Below are positions 17,029 to 27,910 of a stretch of DNA of 64,000 nucleotides, one piece after another. Every line of letters begins with the position of its first letter. Position 1 is the first letter of the stretch. The notes under the pieces are model-generated. The model searched no databases. It saw only the letters and a list, made by a program, of their open reading frames with translations, and was not told the origin of the DNA. The DNA lies in the NCBI GenBank assembly GCA_035509615.1, contig DATJLK010000057.1, positions 18,362 through 82,361 of the forward strand. Reading direction: 5' to 3'. The stretch is from AP-15 sp035509615. GTDB taxonomy: Bacteria > Pseudomonadota > Alphaproteobacteria > ATCC43930 > CGMCC-115725. Both the position numbers and the translations under genes were made by a program.

Positions 17029-17921
17029 ACCCCGCTGCGGCATGGCGGCGGGCGGCAGCGGCGGTGGCGCTTCTAATCTCCGCCTGTCAGCCGTTGCCGC
17101 ATCCCTTTGCCGATGATGTCCCCAGGCCGGGCTCACCGATGCTGACATTGCGCGACACCGCCGCCGTGGCGATAGCACCGCTGAAGGGCGGACCGCCGGC
17201 CACCGCCGAAAAGCTGGCGCCGGCAATGGCCGAGGCGCTGCAAAAGCGCGATATCGCCGCCAGCGACCGAGCCGTCGGCATCGCCAGCTATGAACTTGAC
17301 GGCCGCTTGCAGGCAATGCCGGATTCCGGCAGCACGGCCGCGATTGTAGTGTTGTGGGATCTGCGCGATCCAACCGGGAAATCCCTCGGCACACGGGCCG
17401 AGCGGATCGAGGCCGCGGCAGGCGCCTGGCAGCAGGGCAAGGACGACGCCGTCGCTCGTCTCGCCGCCGCCAGCGCCGATCAAATCGCGGCGATGCTGCA
17501 GGACAAGGCGCCAAAAGCTTCGGTACAGGCGGCGGACGAGGGCGAGACCCGCTTGTTGATCAGCGGCGTCAAGGGCGCGCCCGGCGACGGCGGGACGGCA
17601 CTCGCCAGCGCCATTACCGCGCTGTTGAAAAGACAAGATCTGGAAATCGTCGTCGGTCCTCAGGCCAAGAGAATGCTCTCGCTCAATGCCACCGTCAGTG
17701 TCGACAAGCCCATTGCCGGCAAGCAGCACGTCAAAATCGTCTGGCGTGTGCTCAGCAAGGACGGGAGCGAGATTGGCAATGTGGTTCAGGAAAACGATGT
17801 CCCGGCCGGTCTGCTCAATGGCTCCTGGGGCGATATCGCCTACACGATCGCGGTCGCGGCGCAGGACGGCATCATGCAGCTGATTGCCCGCGGCACGCCG
17901 GAATCGACCGGAGATTCCTGA
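17025..17921 (+). CDS. Putative lipoprotein of unknown function
   Basis: 298 residues. A basic N-terminus, hydrophobic core and lipobox ISAC with Cys at 21 indicate a lipoprotein. The rest is soluble alpha/beta sequence in two similar halves: AVAIAPLKGGPPATAEKLAPAMAEAL and LLISGVKGAPGDGGTALASAITALLK look alike, suggesting an internal duplication. I do not recognise the family. Placed between pgeF and prs. Confidence 0.7.
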   Translation: MNPAAAWRRAAAAVALLISACQPLPHPFADDVPRPGSPMLTLRDTAAVAIAPLKGGPPATAEKLAPAMAEALQKRDIAASDRAVGIASYELDGRLQAMPDSGSTAAIVVLWDLRDPTGKSLGTRAERIEAAAGAWQQGKDDAVARLAAASADQIAAMLQDKAPKASVQAADEGETRLLISGVKGAPGDGGTALASAITALLKRQDLEIVVGPQAKRMLSLNATVSVDKPIAGKQHVKIVWRVLSKDGSEIGNVVQENDVPAGLLNGSWGDIAYTIAVAAQDGIMQLIARGTPESTGDS

Positions 17922-18044
17922 ACTTTTCCACCGGACCGGAGGCTCCGTGCCGGCCGCGAGGTTGCCAGACCGGTCGACGATTGTTAAATTACAGTTCTGC
18001 GAAGCCGCGGGGTTCGACCTGTCGGCGCGGGCATATGGCGCGTC

Positions 18045-18977
<933 letters not shown>

Positions 18978-19082
18978 ACTGCGACCGCGCCGCCGCGAAT
19001 TGCATCGGCCGACGAGTGCGCCGGCGGATCGTGGCAGAGTGGCGGTTGCCGTGTCTTATTTTCCGAAAAGGAGCAAAGATCG

Positions 19083-19715
19083 ATGCCCGAAATCATTTCC
19101 CTCAGCGCCGAGCTGCGCGCCCGCGCCGGTAAGGGTGCGGCCCGGGCCACGCGACGCTCGGGGCGGGTGCCGGGCATCGTCTATGGCGGTAACCGCGAGC
19201 CGATGCCGATCAGTCTTGAACCGCGCGAACTGACCCGCGCGCTCGCCCGGCGCGGCTTTTTCGCGACCCTCGTCGATCTGGCGATCGATGGTGCCGTCGA
19301 GCGTGCACTGCCGCGCGAGGTACAATATCACCCTGCGAGCGACAAGCCGCTGCATGTCGATTTTATGCGCGTCGCCGCAACCACCCGGGTGACGGTGACT
19401 GTCCCGGTCATATTCATCAACCAGGAGCAGTCAATCGGATTGCGCCGCGGCGGCATCCTTAACATCGTCCGTCACGGCATCGAATTGAATTGCCCGGTCG
19501 ACGGCATACCGGATCACCTGACCGTAAGTCTCGATGGGCTCGATATCGGCGACAGCGTCCATATCAGCGCGGTGGCATTGCCCGAGGGCTGCCGGCCGAC
19601 AATCGCCGGCCGCGACTTTACCATCGCCAGCATCGCCGCCTCTTCCGCGGTCCGCGACGAAGCGGCAACGACGGCTTCGACACCCCCCTCGGGAGAGCCG
19701 GGGAGCGCCTCCTGA
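19083..19715 (+). CDS. rplY: 50S ribosomal protein bL25, CTC form
   Basis: 210 residues: N-terminal 5S rRNA-binding domain (about 1-95, with RRSGRVPGIVYGG) and the C-terminal TL5/CTC domain (HVDFMRVAATTRVTVTVPVIF onwards), then an Ala/Thr-rich tail. GGAG precedes the ATG at good spacing. Pairs genomically with pth. Confidence 0.94.
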   Translation: MPEIISLSAELRARAGKGAARATRRSGRVPGIVYGGNREPMPISLEPRELTRALARRGFFATLVDLAIDGAVERALPREVQYHPASDKPLHVDFMRVAATTRVTVTVPVIFINQEQSIGLRRGGILNIVRHGIELNCPVDGIPDHLTVSLDGLDIGDSVHISAVALPEGCRPTIAGRDFTIASIAASSAVRDEAATTASTPPSGEPGSAS

Positions 19716-19756
19716 CGGCTCGAGAACCGATCTACAGCGGCGACGGCCCCGCCCCG

Positions 19757-20365
19757 ATGCGGCTGGTTGTCGGGCTCGGCAACCCCGGTTCGCGCTATGC
19801 ACGAAACCGCCACAATATCGGATTTATGGCGGTCGATGCGATCGCGCGGCGGCACGGATTTCCGGTCTTCCGCAATCGTTTCAGGGGCGAACTCGCCGAA
19901 GCGCCAATCGCCGGAACGCGGCGGCTGCTGCTGAAGCCGCAAACCTTCATGAATGCGTCGGGCGAGTCGGTTGCCGAGGCGGCGCGATTTTTCAAGATCG
20001 CGCCAGAGGAGATCGTTGTGATCCATGATGAGATCGACTTGCGCCCCGCCAAATTGCGGGTCAAGCGCGGCGGCGGCAACGCCGGGCACAACGGTCTGCG
20101 ATCGATCGACCCGCTGATCGGACCCGATTACTGGCGGATTCGGATCGGGGTCGGTCATCCCGGGATCAAAGAATTGGTGCAACCCTATGTTCTGCAGAAT
20201 TTCGGCCCCGAAGAGATGACACTCTGGGTCGAACCGCTGCTCGCGGCGGTGGCCGAAACCATCGGCCTGTTGCTGGCCGGCGCTCCCGACGGGTTTATGA
20301 GCGAGGTGGCGCGCCGCCTCGCCCCGCCCGAAGCAAAATCCACGGCAACGCCGGTGGCGTCTTAG
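19757..20365 (+). CDS. pth: Peptidyl-tRNA hydrolase
   Basis: 202 residues. Family landmarks: LVVGLGNPGSRYARNRHNIGFM (catalytic His in the RHNIG block), KPQTFMNASGESV and IHDEIDLRPAKLRVKRGGGNAGHNGL. Releases tRNA from peptidyl-tRNAs that fall off ribosomes. The ATG at 19757 fits the family N-terminus. 3 nt before ychF. Confidence 0.96.
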   Translation: MRLVVGLGNPGSRYARNRHNIGFMAVDAIARRHGFPVFRNRFRGELAEAPIAGTRRLLLKPQTFMNASGESVAEAARFFKIAPEEIVVIHDEIDLRPAKLRVKRGGGNAGHNGLRSIDPLIGPDYWRIRIGVGHPGIKELVQPYVLQNFGPEEMTLWVEPLLAAVAETIGLLLAGAPDGFMSEVARRLAPPEAKSTATPVAS

Positions 20366-20368
20366 CCG

Positions 20369-21469
20369 ATGGGCTTCAGCTGCGGCATCATCGGACTGCC
20401 CAATGTCGGCAAGTCCACCTTGTTCAATGCCTTGACTGCGACCGCCGCAGCCGAGGCGGCGAACTATCCGTTTTGCACGATCGAGCCCAATGTCGGTCGC
20501 GTCGCGGTCCCGGACGAGCGCCTTGCGGTCTGCGCCCGCTTGGCAAAATCGGCAAAAATCATCCCGACCCAACTCGAATTTGTCGATATTGCCGGGCTGG
20601 TGCGCGGTGCCGCTCGCGGCGAGGGGTTAGGCAACCAGTTTCTCGGCCACATCAGAGAAGTCGATGCCATCGCCCATGTTGTCCGCTGTTTCGATGACGG
20701 CAATGTCGTCCATGTCGAGGGTTCGGTCGACCCGATCCGCGATGTCGAGATTGTCGAAACCGAACTGATGCTGGCCGATCTCGAAAGCCTCGAGCGGCGC
20801 GCGGTCGCTGTGCAAAAGCGGGCGCGCGGCGGTGACAAGGATGCTCGAGTCTTGGCCGAGATCATCGATCCGGTGCTCGCCGCCTTGCGCGCCGGCGAAC
20901 CCGCGCGCAGTGCGGTCAGCGGCCCCGATCAGCTGCGAGACTTGGGCGCACTGCAATTGCTGAGCGCCAAGCCGGTGCTGTACATCGCCAATGTCGACGA
21001 GGCGGACGCCGCCGGCGGCAACGCCGAGAGTGATCGGCTGGCCGATTATGCCGCCCACCGCGGCGCTGGCGTCGTGGTGATTTCGGCAGCGATCGAAGCG
21101 GAGTTGGCGCAGCTCGCCGATGCCGGCGAACGCGCCGAATATCTCGCAGCACTCGGCCTTGATGAGGCCGGTCTCGACCGAATCATTCGCGCCGGCTATT
21201 CGCTCCTCGATCTGATCACGTTCTTGACGGTTGGACCCAAGGAAGCGCGCGCCTGGACAGTCGAACGCGGGACCAGGGCGCCGCAGGCCGCAGGCCGCAT
21301 CCACAGCGATTTCGAAAAAGGCTTTATCCGCGCCGAGACCATCTCATACGCCGACTTCGTCACCCATGGCGGCGAACAGGGCGCCAAAGATGCCGGCCGC
21401 ATGCGTCTGGAAGGCGCCGATTATGTCGTCCGCGACGGCGACATCATGCATTTCCGCTTCAACGTCTGA
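20369..21469 (+). CDS. ychF: Ribosome-associated GTPase/ATPase YchF
   Basis: 366 residues, Obg-like. G1 motif GLPNVGKST at 9-17, G3-like DIAGLVRGAARGEGLGNQFL, a coiled-coil insertion, NVDEAD, and a C-terminal TGS domain (FLTVGPKEARAWTVERGT ... MHFRFNV). Binds ATP in preference to GTP and links to oxidative stress and translation start-site choice in other bacteria. Last gene before the damaged island. Confidence 0.96.
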   Translation: MGFSCGIIGLPNVGKSTLFNALTATAAAEAANYPFCTIEPNVGRVAVPDERLAVCARLAKSAKIIPTQLEFVDIAGLVRGAARGEGLGNQFLGHIREVDAIAHVVRCFDDGNVVHVEGSVDPIRDVEIVETELMLADLESLERRAVAVQKRARGGDKDARVLAEIIDPVLAALRAGEPARSAVSGPDQLRDLGALQLLSAKPVLYIANVDEADAAGGNAESDRLADYAAHRGAGVVVISAAIEAELAQLADAGERAEYLAALGLDEAGLDRIIRAGYSLLDLITFLTVGPKEARAWTVERGTRAPQAAGRIHSDFEKGFIRAETISYADFVTHGGEQGAKDAGRMRLEGADYVVRDGDIMHFRFNV

Positions 21470-21678
21470 CGATCGGACCCGCGGCAATCGAAGCGGTGAA
21501 ACCGGCATTTCGCCGGCCGTACAGCCGGCGGGCACCAATCGAGGTCGACAAAACGTCGTCCGGCAGTCACCGTGCAATCCGAGGACCGAGGATCGTCGCG
21601 CGGATGAAAATCCGTCACTCGGATCAGACTGAGCCCAAACCGCCGGCCGCAAGTGAGGCGCAGCGGTTGTGGGCGTTT

Positions 21679-21708
21679 TATCAGATCGCACCCTATCAGA
21701 TCGCACCA
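21679..21708. repeat. 15-bp tandem duplication
   Basis: TATCAGATCGCACC lies at 21679-21692 and again at 21694-21707, a period of 15 bp, in the non-coding stretch between ychF and the phosphoesterase remnant. Nothing else is recognised in 21470-21738. Confidence 0.85.
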
Positions 21709-21738
21709 AGACCGCGAGCGGCGACCGTCGGTTCACCG

Positions 21739-22402
21739 CTAACGGCGGGCGGTGCCGGTCAGCGGGTCGAGGATCAGCGTGCCTGTGTTCGGTCGGTCGT
21801 CAAAATCGAACATGTTGAGGATCGACCCGGCCAGTTGATCGAATGAAAACGAACCGAGCGGCTGACCCGGCGGCAACGTCGCGCCGTCGATAAAGCCGAG
21901 GTCCCAATTCACCTCGATAAACCGCAGACTTGAGGTTTGGTCGGTTACGGTATGGTCGATGAAGTTGGACTTCGCCCAGGGTGAGATCACGATGAACGGC
22001 AACCGCGGGCCATAGCCGCATCGGCCAGCGCCTGGAGCAGCGCCGACCGGAGTTGGGCCGAAACGCCCGAGGTCATGATGCCCTGCGGGGCTGCCGGCGT
22101 TGTCGAAGTCGACAGCGGCAAGGTCAGAATAAACGAGTCGTTGGCGTTGGTCTCATTGTTGTCGCCGCCGATATTCGGATTGCTCGGGTCGGCAGTGCCA
22201 AGATTGGTCGAGTGATTGATGATCGGCCCGCTGACGTGATCATACCAGCCATCCGAATCGTCATAGTTGAGGATCACCGCCGTCTCGCGCCACTCCGGCG
22301 ATTTCTGCAACGCGTTCAACACATTGACGAGAAAGACCTGTTCCAGCCGGGGGTCGGAATTGCCGGGATGGGCATTCTGGTATTTCGGCGCGTCAGATAA
22401 TA
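21739..22402 (-). pseudogene. 3' remnant of a PF04185 phosphoesterase (phospholipase C/acid phosphatase type)
   Basis: Two frames together give the C-terminal third of the family: QNAHPGNSDPRLEQVFLVN, then EWRETAVILNYDDSDGWYDHVSG; after a frameshift near 22,015-22,025 the sequence continues as CGYGPRLPFIVISPWAKSNF and FIEVNWDLGF. The N-terminal signal peptide and catalytic half are missing. In yet another frame upstream, FAMDDNSHGS (about 22,410-22,445) resembles a mid-family motif, so the gene may have lost its interior. It overlaps the start of the opposite-strand imelysin gene. Confidence 0.75.
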
Positions 22403-22479
22403 CATGCTGCCGTGCGAGTTGTCGTCCATCGCAAAGACGGGGGACGAATGCCTGATATGAGAAGTCGCATCTGGGCGCT

Positions 22480-23368
22480 TTGAACGAGCCGGTGCCGCCA
22501 CCGGCGGTCAAGAACTCGATCCGCGCATCGCGGCGCAAACGCTGGCTCATCGGGCTGTTCACCAGCCTCTGCTACTCTATGTTTGCAACATCTGCCGCCA
22601 CCATTGCAGCGCCAAACGTCGCGCCGCCGGCCGCCAATAATCTCGCCGCCACCGCCGAGCAGTATCGGCCGATTATGATCAAGAACATCGACCAGTCTTT
22701 GGCGGGGCGCGGTTATTGCGGCGGGGGCGCGGTTATTGCAGGAGCGGCTGATCGCCGGCGACGTCGATGGCGCTGAAAAGGCGTGGATCGATGCGCGTAT
22801 CGGCTGGGAACGTTCCGAGGTTTTTACCGAGGCGTTTGTGCCCGACCTGGATCAGGAGATTGACGCGTGGCCCAATGCACTGCTGGGGTTTCACGCGATC
22901 GAAGCAAGACTGTTCGGCGCCAAACGGACCGACCTGAAGCCCGAAACCGACGCGTTGGTTCTCAACCTTGAGGATCTCGACGTCAAAGTCCATCACCTCA
23001 ACCTGTTGCCGCAACGTTTGCTGAACGGCACTGCACGGCTCGCCTATGAAATCGGCGAGAGCAAGGCCGACGGCGGGGAATCGCCGTTCAGCGGTACTTC
23101 GCTCGACGATATGCGCAATAACACCGATGGGATTGCCGTTGCCTATCGGACGATTTTCGCCACCGCCGTGGCGGCTCACGACGCCACACTTGCCGCCGCG
23201 ATCCAGGCGAAAATCGAAGCCCTGAAGACAGCGCTGGCGGTTGCCGATTTGCGCAGCCTCAGCCCCGTCAAGCTGCGCGCCACCAGCGAAGAGCTGATTG
23301 TCTTGCTGCAATCGGCAGCACCGCAGATCGGGTTGCGCGCCCCGACCCTGGAAGAAATCGCACAATGA
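22480..23368 (+). pseudogene. Imelysin / M75 peptidase-like (EfeO-type) gene, frameshifted
   Basis: The N-terminal part (signal-like RRKRWLIGLFTSL ..., then EQYRPIMIKNIDQSLAG) is in one frame. The main domain (RLLQERLIAGDVDGAEKAWIDARIGWERSEVF ... DAWPNALLGFHAIEARLFG) is in the +1 frame. A ~20-bp tandem duplication at 22701-22739 causes the shift; removing one copy restores SLAGARLLQERL. GWERSE and GFHAIE are the imelysin motifs linked to iron-binding periplasmic EfeO-like proteins. The exact start is uncertain (TTG at 22480 in the first frame). A TTG-started 210-residue fragment could still be made but would lack a signal peptide. Confidence 0.75.
22701..22739. repeat. 19/20-bp tandem duplication inside the imelysin gene
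   Basis: 22701-22719 and 22720-22739 are the same unit (GGCGGGG(G)CGCGGTTATTGC); the first copy has one G fewer. The 19-nt gain shifts the reading frame. Confidence 0.9.
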
Positions 23369-24770
23369 AGCCAAAGCGATATCGCCGCAAGCTGGGGTCG
23401 GGACCGCTCATTTTCGCCGCAGTAATGGCCGCCATGTCGTTGGCCCCCTGGTCGGGGCTGCGCGCCTTTCCGGTGCATGGCAAGCAGACGATGCTGCCCG
23501 TCGGCAGCGAGCTCAACGAAGATCAACTGTCGCAGCCGCGCCAAATCTTCCATTCGGAGTCGATCGGCGGGGCCAAATCCTATCTGATCAATTTGGGCGA
23601 TCTGGCGTTCAGCGCCCCTCAGATCCTGGGCGGCGTGGCGCGGCAGGCCGGCATCAGCTGCAGCACCTGTCTCACATCAATGGCGTCAATAACCAAAAGC
23701 TTTACATCCCCGGCTCCTCCAGCCGACCGGGCACGTTCGATACCACCGGAGCTTTGTTCAATGAGAAAAGTGACAACCACGTGCTCGACGCCGTCACGGT
23801 TCCGAGCCTGCGCGGCGCGCGCTATCTGGCGCCCTACGGCCATGATGGGCGCATCGGGTCGCTGCGCGATTTTGTCCGCAATGTGATCGTCAACGAGTTT
23901 GCTGGTCCCGAACCGTCGCCGGCAATACTCGACGGCATCGTGGCCTATATCGAGGACATCGACTTTTTACCCAATCCGCTGCTCGGGCCGGGCGGGCGGC
24001 TTACCGCACAGGCAAGCGATGCCGCCCGCCGCGGCGAAACGCTATTCGCCAGACCCTTCCCGCATGATGCCACGCTCAGCTGCGCCGGCTGTCACATACC
24101 CTCGGCCGCCTTTGTCGACCACAAACAGCACGATGTCGGCTCCGGCGGTCTTTACAAGACCCCGACCTTGCTGAACGCCGATTTTAGCGCGCCGTATTTT
24201 CACGATGGGCGTTACGATACCTACGATCAGGTCGTCGCCCATTTCGATCGTGTGTTCGACCTCGGCCTGTCGGCGCAGGACGGGCACGATCTCGTGGCCT
24301 ATCTGACCGCGATCGGCGATGGCGAGCAGGCGTTTGAAAACGACGGCGTGGCCACCGACCTGAAGGAGGCGAACGATTTCGCCAGCGTGCTCGATACGGC
24401 GATCCCGGCGCACGACACGGCCGTGATTTCGCTGGCCGTCGATACCGTTGGCCTGGAATTGCGCGAATTGACCGAGGATTTTCCCGACCGCAACGACACC
24501 TCGGTCATTGGCGGTCTGCGGCAACGGGTATTGGCGCGCACCGCGCTCGAAGAAACCGTGCTGGTGTTGCGACGCATCGACATGGCGGCTGCAGCCGGCC
24601 AGTTTGACGTCGCCGCTCGCCAATTCCTGGATTTTCGTAAACTGACGGCGTCGGTTGTGCCGGTCGTGCTGACCGCAGCGCAACCCTGGTCACTGTTCAA
24701 CCCGCCAATTCACGAGGCCCACTATAGCGCACTGCGGCAGATGCTGCAGGCGGCGAATGCCCAACGCTGA
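23365..24770 (+). pseudogene. Di-haem cytochrome c peroxidase/MauG-like protein, frameshifted in the first haem motif
   Basis: N-terminal frame: signal peptide (about 10-35), GKQTMLPVGSELNEDQLSQPRQIF, then QAGISCSTC at the first haem site. There the sequence reads TGT CT CAC, with two extra bases at 23671-23672; without them it would be CSTCH followed by INGVNNQKLYIPG, which is present in the other frame. The rest holds a second haem motif CAGCH, KTPTLLNADFSAPYFHDGRYDTYDQ and a C-terminal extension. Repaired length would be 467 residues. The start overlaps the imelysin stop (ATGA), so the two were an operon, like other imelysin-cytochrome pairs. Confidence 0.8.
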
Positions 24771-24902
24771 TCTGGCGGCGCGCATGGCGGTTTCGTCCCA
24801 AGCGGCCATAAAAGGTTCTCTGATTTGAAACTCGGCTGAGACGACGCGGTCATCCGGATACGGCTAAATTCCTAGCGTTTTGATTTATATGTGGAGGCAG
24901 CA

Positions 24903-26936
24903 ATGCAATCTAAGGCCGCACGGTGGGGAAAGTGGCTGCTCACCACCGCAATTTGCACGTCAATGTTAAATTCGGTCGGCTTTGTTCAGGCGGCGGGTTT
25001 CGACGGCTCACCTCCCAATAAGGACGCCGCTGCCGCCTTTGCTACTGAAAGCCCGATCAAGCATGTCATCATTCTGATCGGCGAGAACCGCGGTCTCGAC
25101 CACACCTTTGGCGTCTAAAAGCCGAAAGGTCGGGAACAGACGATCTCGAACATCCTGTCGAAAGGCATCGTCAACGAGGACGGCTCGCCCGGGCGCAATT
25201 ATGGGCTTGCGGCGCAATACGCCGTCAGCCCCCAGCCGACCTATTATGTCGGAGCGCCGGACAGCGCCAAGACCCCATATAGCCTGGCCAATCTGATGCC
25301 GCAGCCCAATACCAACGGCGCGCCGCAGAACCCGTATTCGTCGATCGTCAACGCCGCGGGCACCAATTACAATACCGGCCCGTTCACGACGATCCCGCCC
25401 GAGCCAGACATCCAGCCGAAATATGCGGCATTGCTGACGACGGGTGCTACCGGACTGCCCGCCGACTCGCTCGATACCCGCATTCCCCGCGCCGGTGCGT
25501 TGCCAAACGGACCGTTTGTACTGAAGGGTCCCAATATCAGCGACGACGACTATACCGGCGACATGACGCACCGCTTTTACCAGGCATGGCAGCAGCAGGA
25601 TTGCAGTATCGCCAATGCGACCAAGGACAACCCCACGGGCTGCCTGCTCGATTTGTTCCCGTTTGTCATGGCGACCTATAGCCCGCCAAATTTCGCGACA
25701 CTGACCGGCAATTTCAGCGAAGGCAACGAAATGGGGTTCTACGACGCCGAGCAGGAGCAGGCGTCGTTGCTTAAAGAACTGGCCGATCGATTCACCCTCA
25801 GCGACAACTACCATCAAGCCTTTCTGGGCGGGACCGGCGCCAACCACTTCATGTTTGGGACCGGCGACGCCGGCTTCTGGAGTGATGGCAACGGCAATCC
25901 GGTGACGCCACCCTCGAATATCGCCAACCCCAACCCCAAAGCCGGCACGATCAACGCCTACATCGCCGACAACAACTTCAGCGACTGTTCAGACCCGACC
26001 CAGCCCGGGGTCGCCCCGATTGTCGATTATCTGGCGTCGCTGCCCTATCACCCGGCGTCAAATTGCGCGGCCGGCCACTACTACATGCTGGACAACACCA
26101 ATCCCGGCTATCTCCCGAACGGTTCGCCGGTGCCGGCGGTTCAGGGCGCGTTGCCGCCTTCCCCGGTCAAAACCAGCGGCGATGCGCTCGACGCGAAAAA
26201 GATCAGCTGGGCGTATTTTGGCGGCTCGTATAACGACGCCGTAATTCTTGCCAACGAGGCGGTGGCGGCGAACCCGAGCAATCCCAGCCTGACAATGGCC
26301 GCGCCCAACGACCCTGCCCACGCGCTCGGCGTCACCTATTGCCAGATCTGCAACCCGTTCCAGTATGCCGCATCGATTATGGGTGTGCCCTCGGAGCGGA
26401 CGGCCCACATCCAGGACACCGCCGATCTGATCGCCGACATTCAAAACAACACATTGCCCGCGGTATCGATTGGCAAGCCGGATGGATTGCTCGACGGCCA
26501 TCCGCAGAGTTCAAAGCTCGACCTGTTCGAAGCCTATGTCGAGAACGTACTGGCGACACCCGAGAAAAATCCACGACTTAAGGCAACGACGGCGGTGTTC
26601 ATTACCTGGGACGAAGCCGGCGGTTACTGGGATTCGGGCTTTGTCCAGATTTTCGATTATTTCGGTGACGGCACGCGCCTTCCATTACTGGTGTTGTCGC
26701 CATACTCGGCCGGCGGCAAGATCGATCACGCCTATGCCGACCACGTCTCGCTGTTGAAATTCATCGAGCGCAACTGGCACTTGCCGCCGCTGACCAATCG
26801 CAGCCGCGACAATCTGCCAAACCCGAAGGCGACGCGGCGAAACCCCTACGTTCCGACAAACATGCCGGCACTGACTGATCTGTTTGAAGCCTTCAACTTC
26901 GACTCGCGGCCCGATCTTCGGCCGTATTTGCAATAA
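24903..26936 (+). pseudogene. Secreted PF04185 phosphoesterase (phospholipase C/acid phosphatase-like) with premature stop
   Basis: A single frame of 677 codons, broken by one TAA at 25116-25118. Signal peptide about 1-32. The family motif IILIGENRGLDHTFGV runs straight into the stop; relatives have Tyr there (FGVYKPKG), and the frame continues KPKGREQTISNILSKGIV. Downstream motifs are intact: FTLSDNYHQAFLGGTGANHF, TWDEAGGYWD, LPLLVLSPYSAGGKIDH and LKFIERNW. GGAGG precedes the ATG at 24903. An ATG at 25296 could start a fragment lacking the active-site N-terminus and export signal. Confidence 0.85.
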
Positions 26937-26963
26937 CCCGCGATCGGCGCCGGGGCCAGAACA

Positions 26964-27635
26964 GTGTGGGCATCGATCAGAGCGCTGTCCCCGGCGCTCA
27001 GCTTTCTCGGCATCCTCGCCCTGTTCGGCGGCACTGCGGCGGCGGAGCAATTCTCCGCCGATATCGTGACGACAAACGCAGGTGATCGGATGGCGGGCGC
27101 CGCCGGCAAGCTGTACGTTCGAGACAGCCTCGTCCGCTTCGAAACGCCCGATTTTCGCAGCGGCCGCTTTCTAGTGAATGTCAGTGCCGACACCGCCTTC
27201 TTTGTGATGCCCGCGCAAGATATCTACATGGACGCGAAGGAATCGAGTTCGCTGACCCAGATTCTGGTTCCGGTCGATCCGGGTGACCCGTGCCAGGCTT
27301 GGCAGACGATGGCAAAGATCGCCGGTGCGGCCGGTCACGGTTCAAAATGGCATTGCCGCCGGCTCGGCACCGACAATATCGACGGGCGCCAGGTCATCGA
27401 GTACCAGGCGACCTCACCAGCGGGGTCAGCGATCACCGCCACGATCGATCCGCTCCTCAAATTTCCGATCACGTTCCAGTACCAGGACGGCACCAAGGTC
27501 GAACTCGTCGACATCCGCGAACAGCCGCAACCGGCCGCGCTGTTCCAAATGCCGGCTGGCTCCCGCAAATTCGACCCGCAACAGTTGATCGAACGGATCA
27601 AGCGAAGCGATGTATGGGTCGAACCACCCAAGTAA
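26964..27635 (+). CDS. Secreted LolA-like / DUF4412-type protein
   Basis: 223 residues, GTG start. Signal peptide about 1-27 (cut near GTAAAEQ). The remainder is all-beta: FSADIVTTNAGDRMAGAAGKLYVRDSLVRFETP, then paired Cys (PGDPCQAW and SKWHCRRLG) and DGRQVIEYQATSPAG. The pattern resembles LolA/LppX-fold DUF4412 proteins, whose ligand is unknown. It is the only intact gene of the 21.7-27.6 kb island. Confidence 0.6.
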   Translation: MWASIRALSPALSFLGILALFGGTAAAEQFSADIVTTNAGDRMAGAAGKLYVRDSLVRFETPDFRSGRFLVNVSADTAFFVMPAQDIYMDAKESSSLTQILVPVDPGDPCQAWQTMAKIAGAAGHGSKWHCRRLGTDNIDGRQVIEYQATSPAGSAITATIDPLLKFPITFQYQDGTKVELVDIREQPQPAALFQMPAGSRKFDPQQLIERIKRSDVWVEPPK

Positions 27636-27910
27636 CAACACCGAAACCCGGCTCGGCCAACACCGGCCGCCGGGTGCTCTCGGTTTGCGTTAAATAAATA
27701 ATCAGTTCAGCTTGTCAAAAGCGGCGGCGTCATCACGCCGGTCTGGCCCGATCGACCGGTTCCGCGCCGACGTACCAAGCCATGATCGTCTCGGGTCAAA
27801 GTGCACGATGTTCCGATCCGGTACATGGATCATGGTGTCGTCGTCCGTGGACCGAGAGTCGGATTCACGCCTGCAATGGACGCTCTGTTTCGATTGCGGG
27901 CGATTCGGGT

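Noticed and set aside
22480..22562. N-terminal part of the minus-strand phosphoesterase frame as a genuine protein start
   Set aside because: The residues before about 22402 do not match the family in that frame and overlap the imelysin gene on the other strand.
27636..27910. Plus-strand frames downstream of the LolA-like gene
   Set aside because: Arg/Ser-rich frames that run into the antisense of atpC; no ribosome-binding site or motif.
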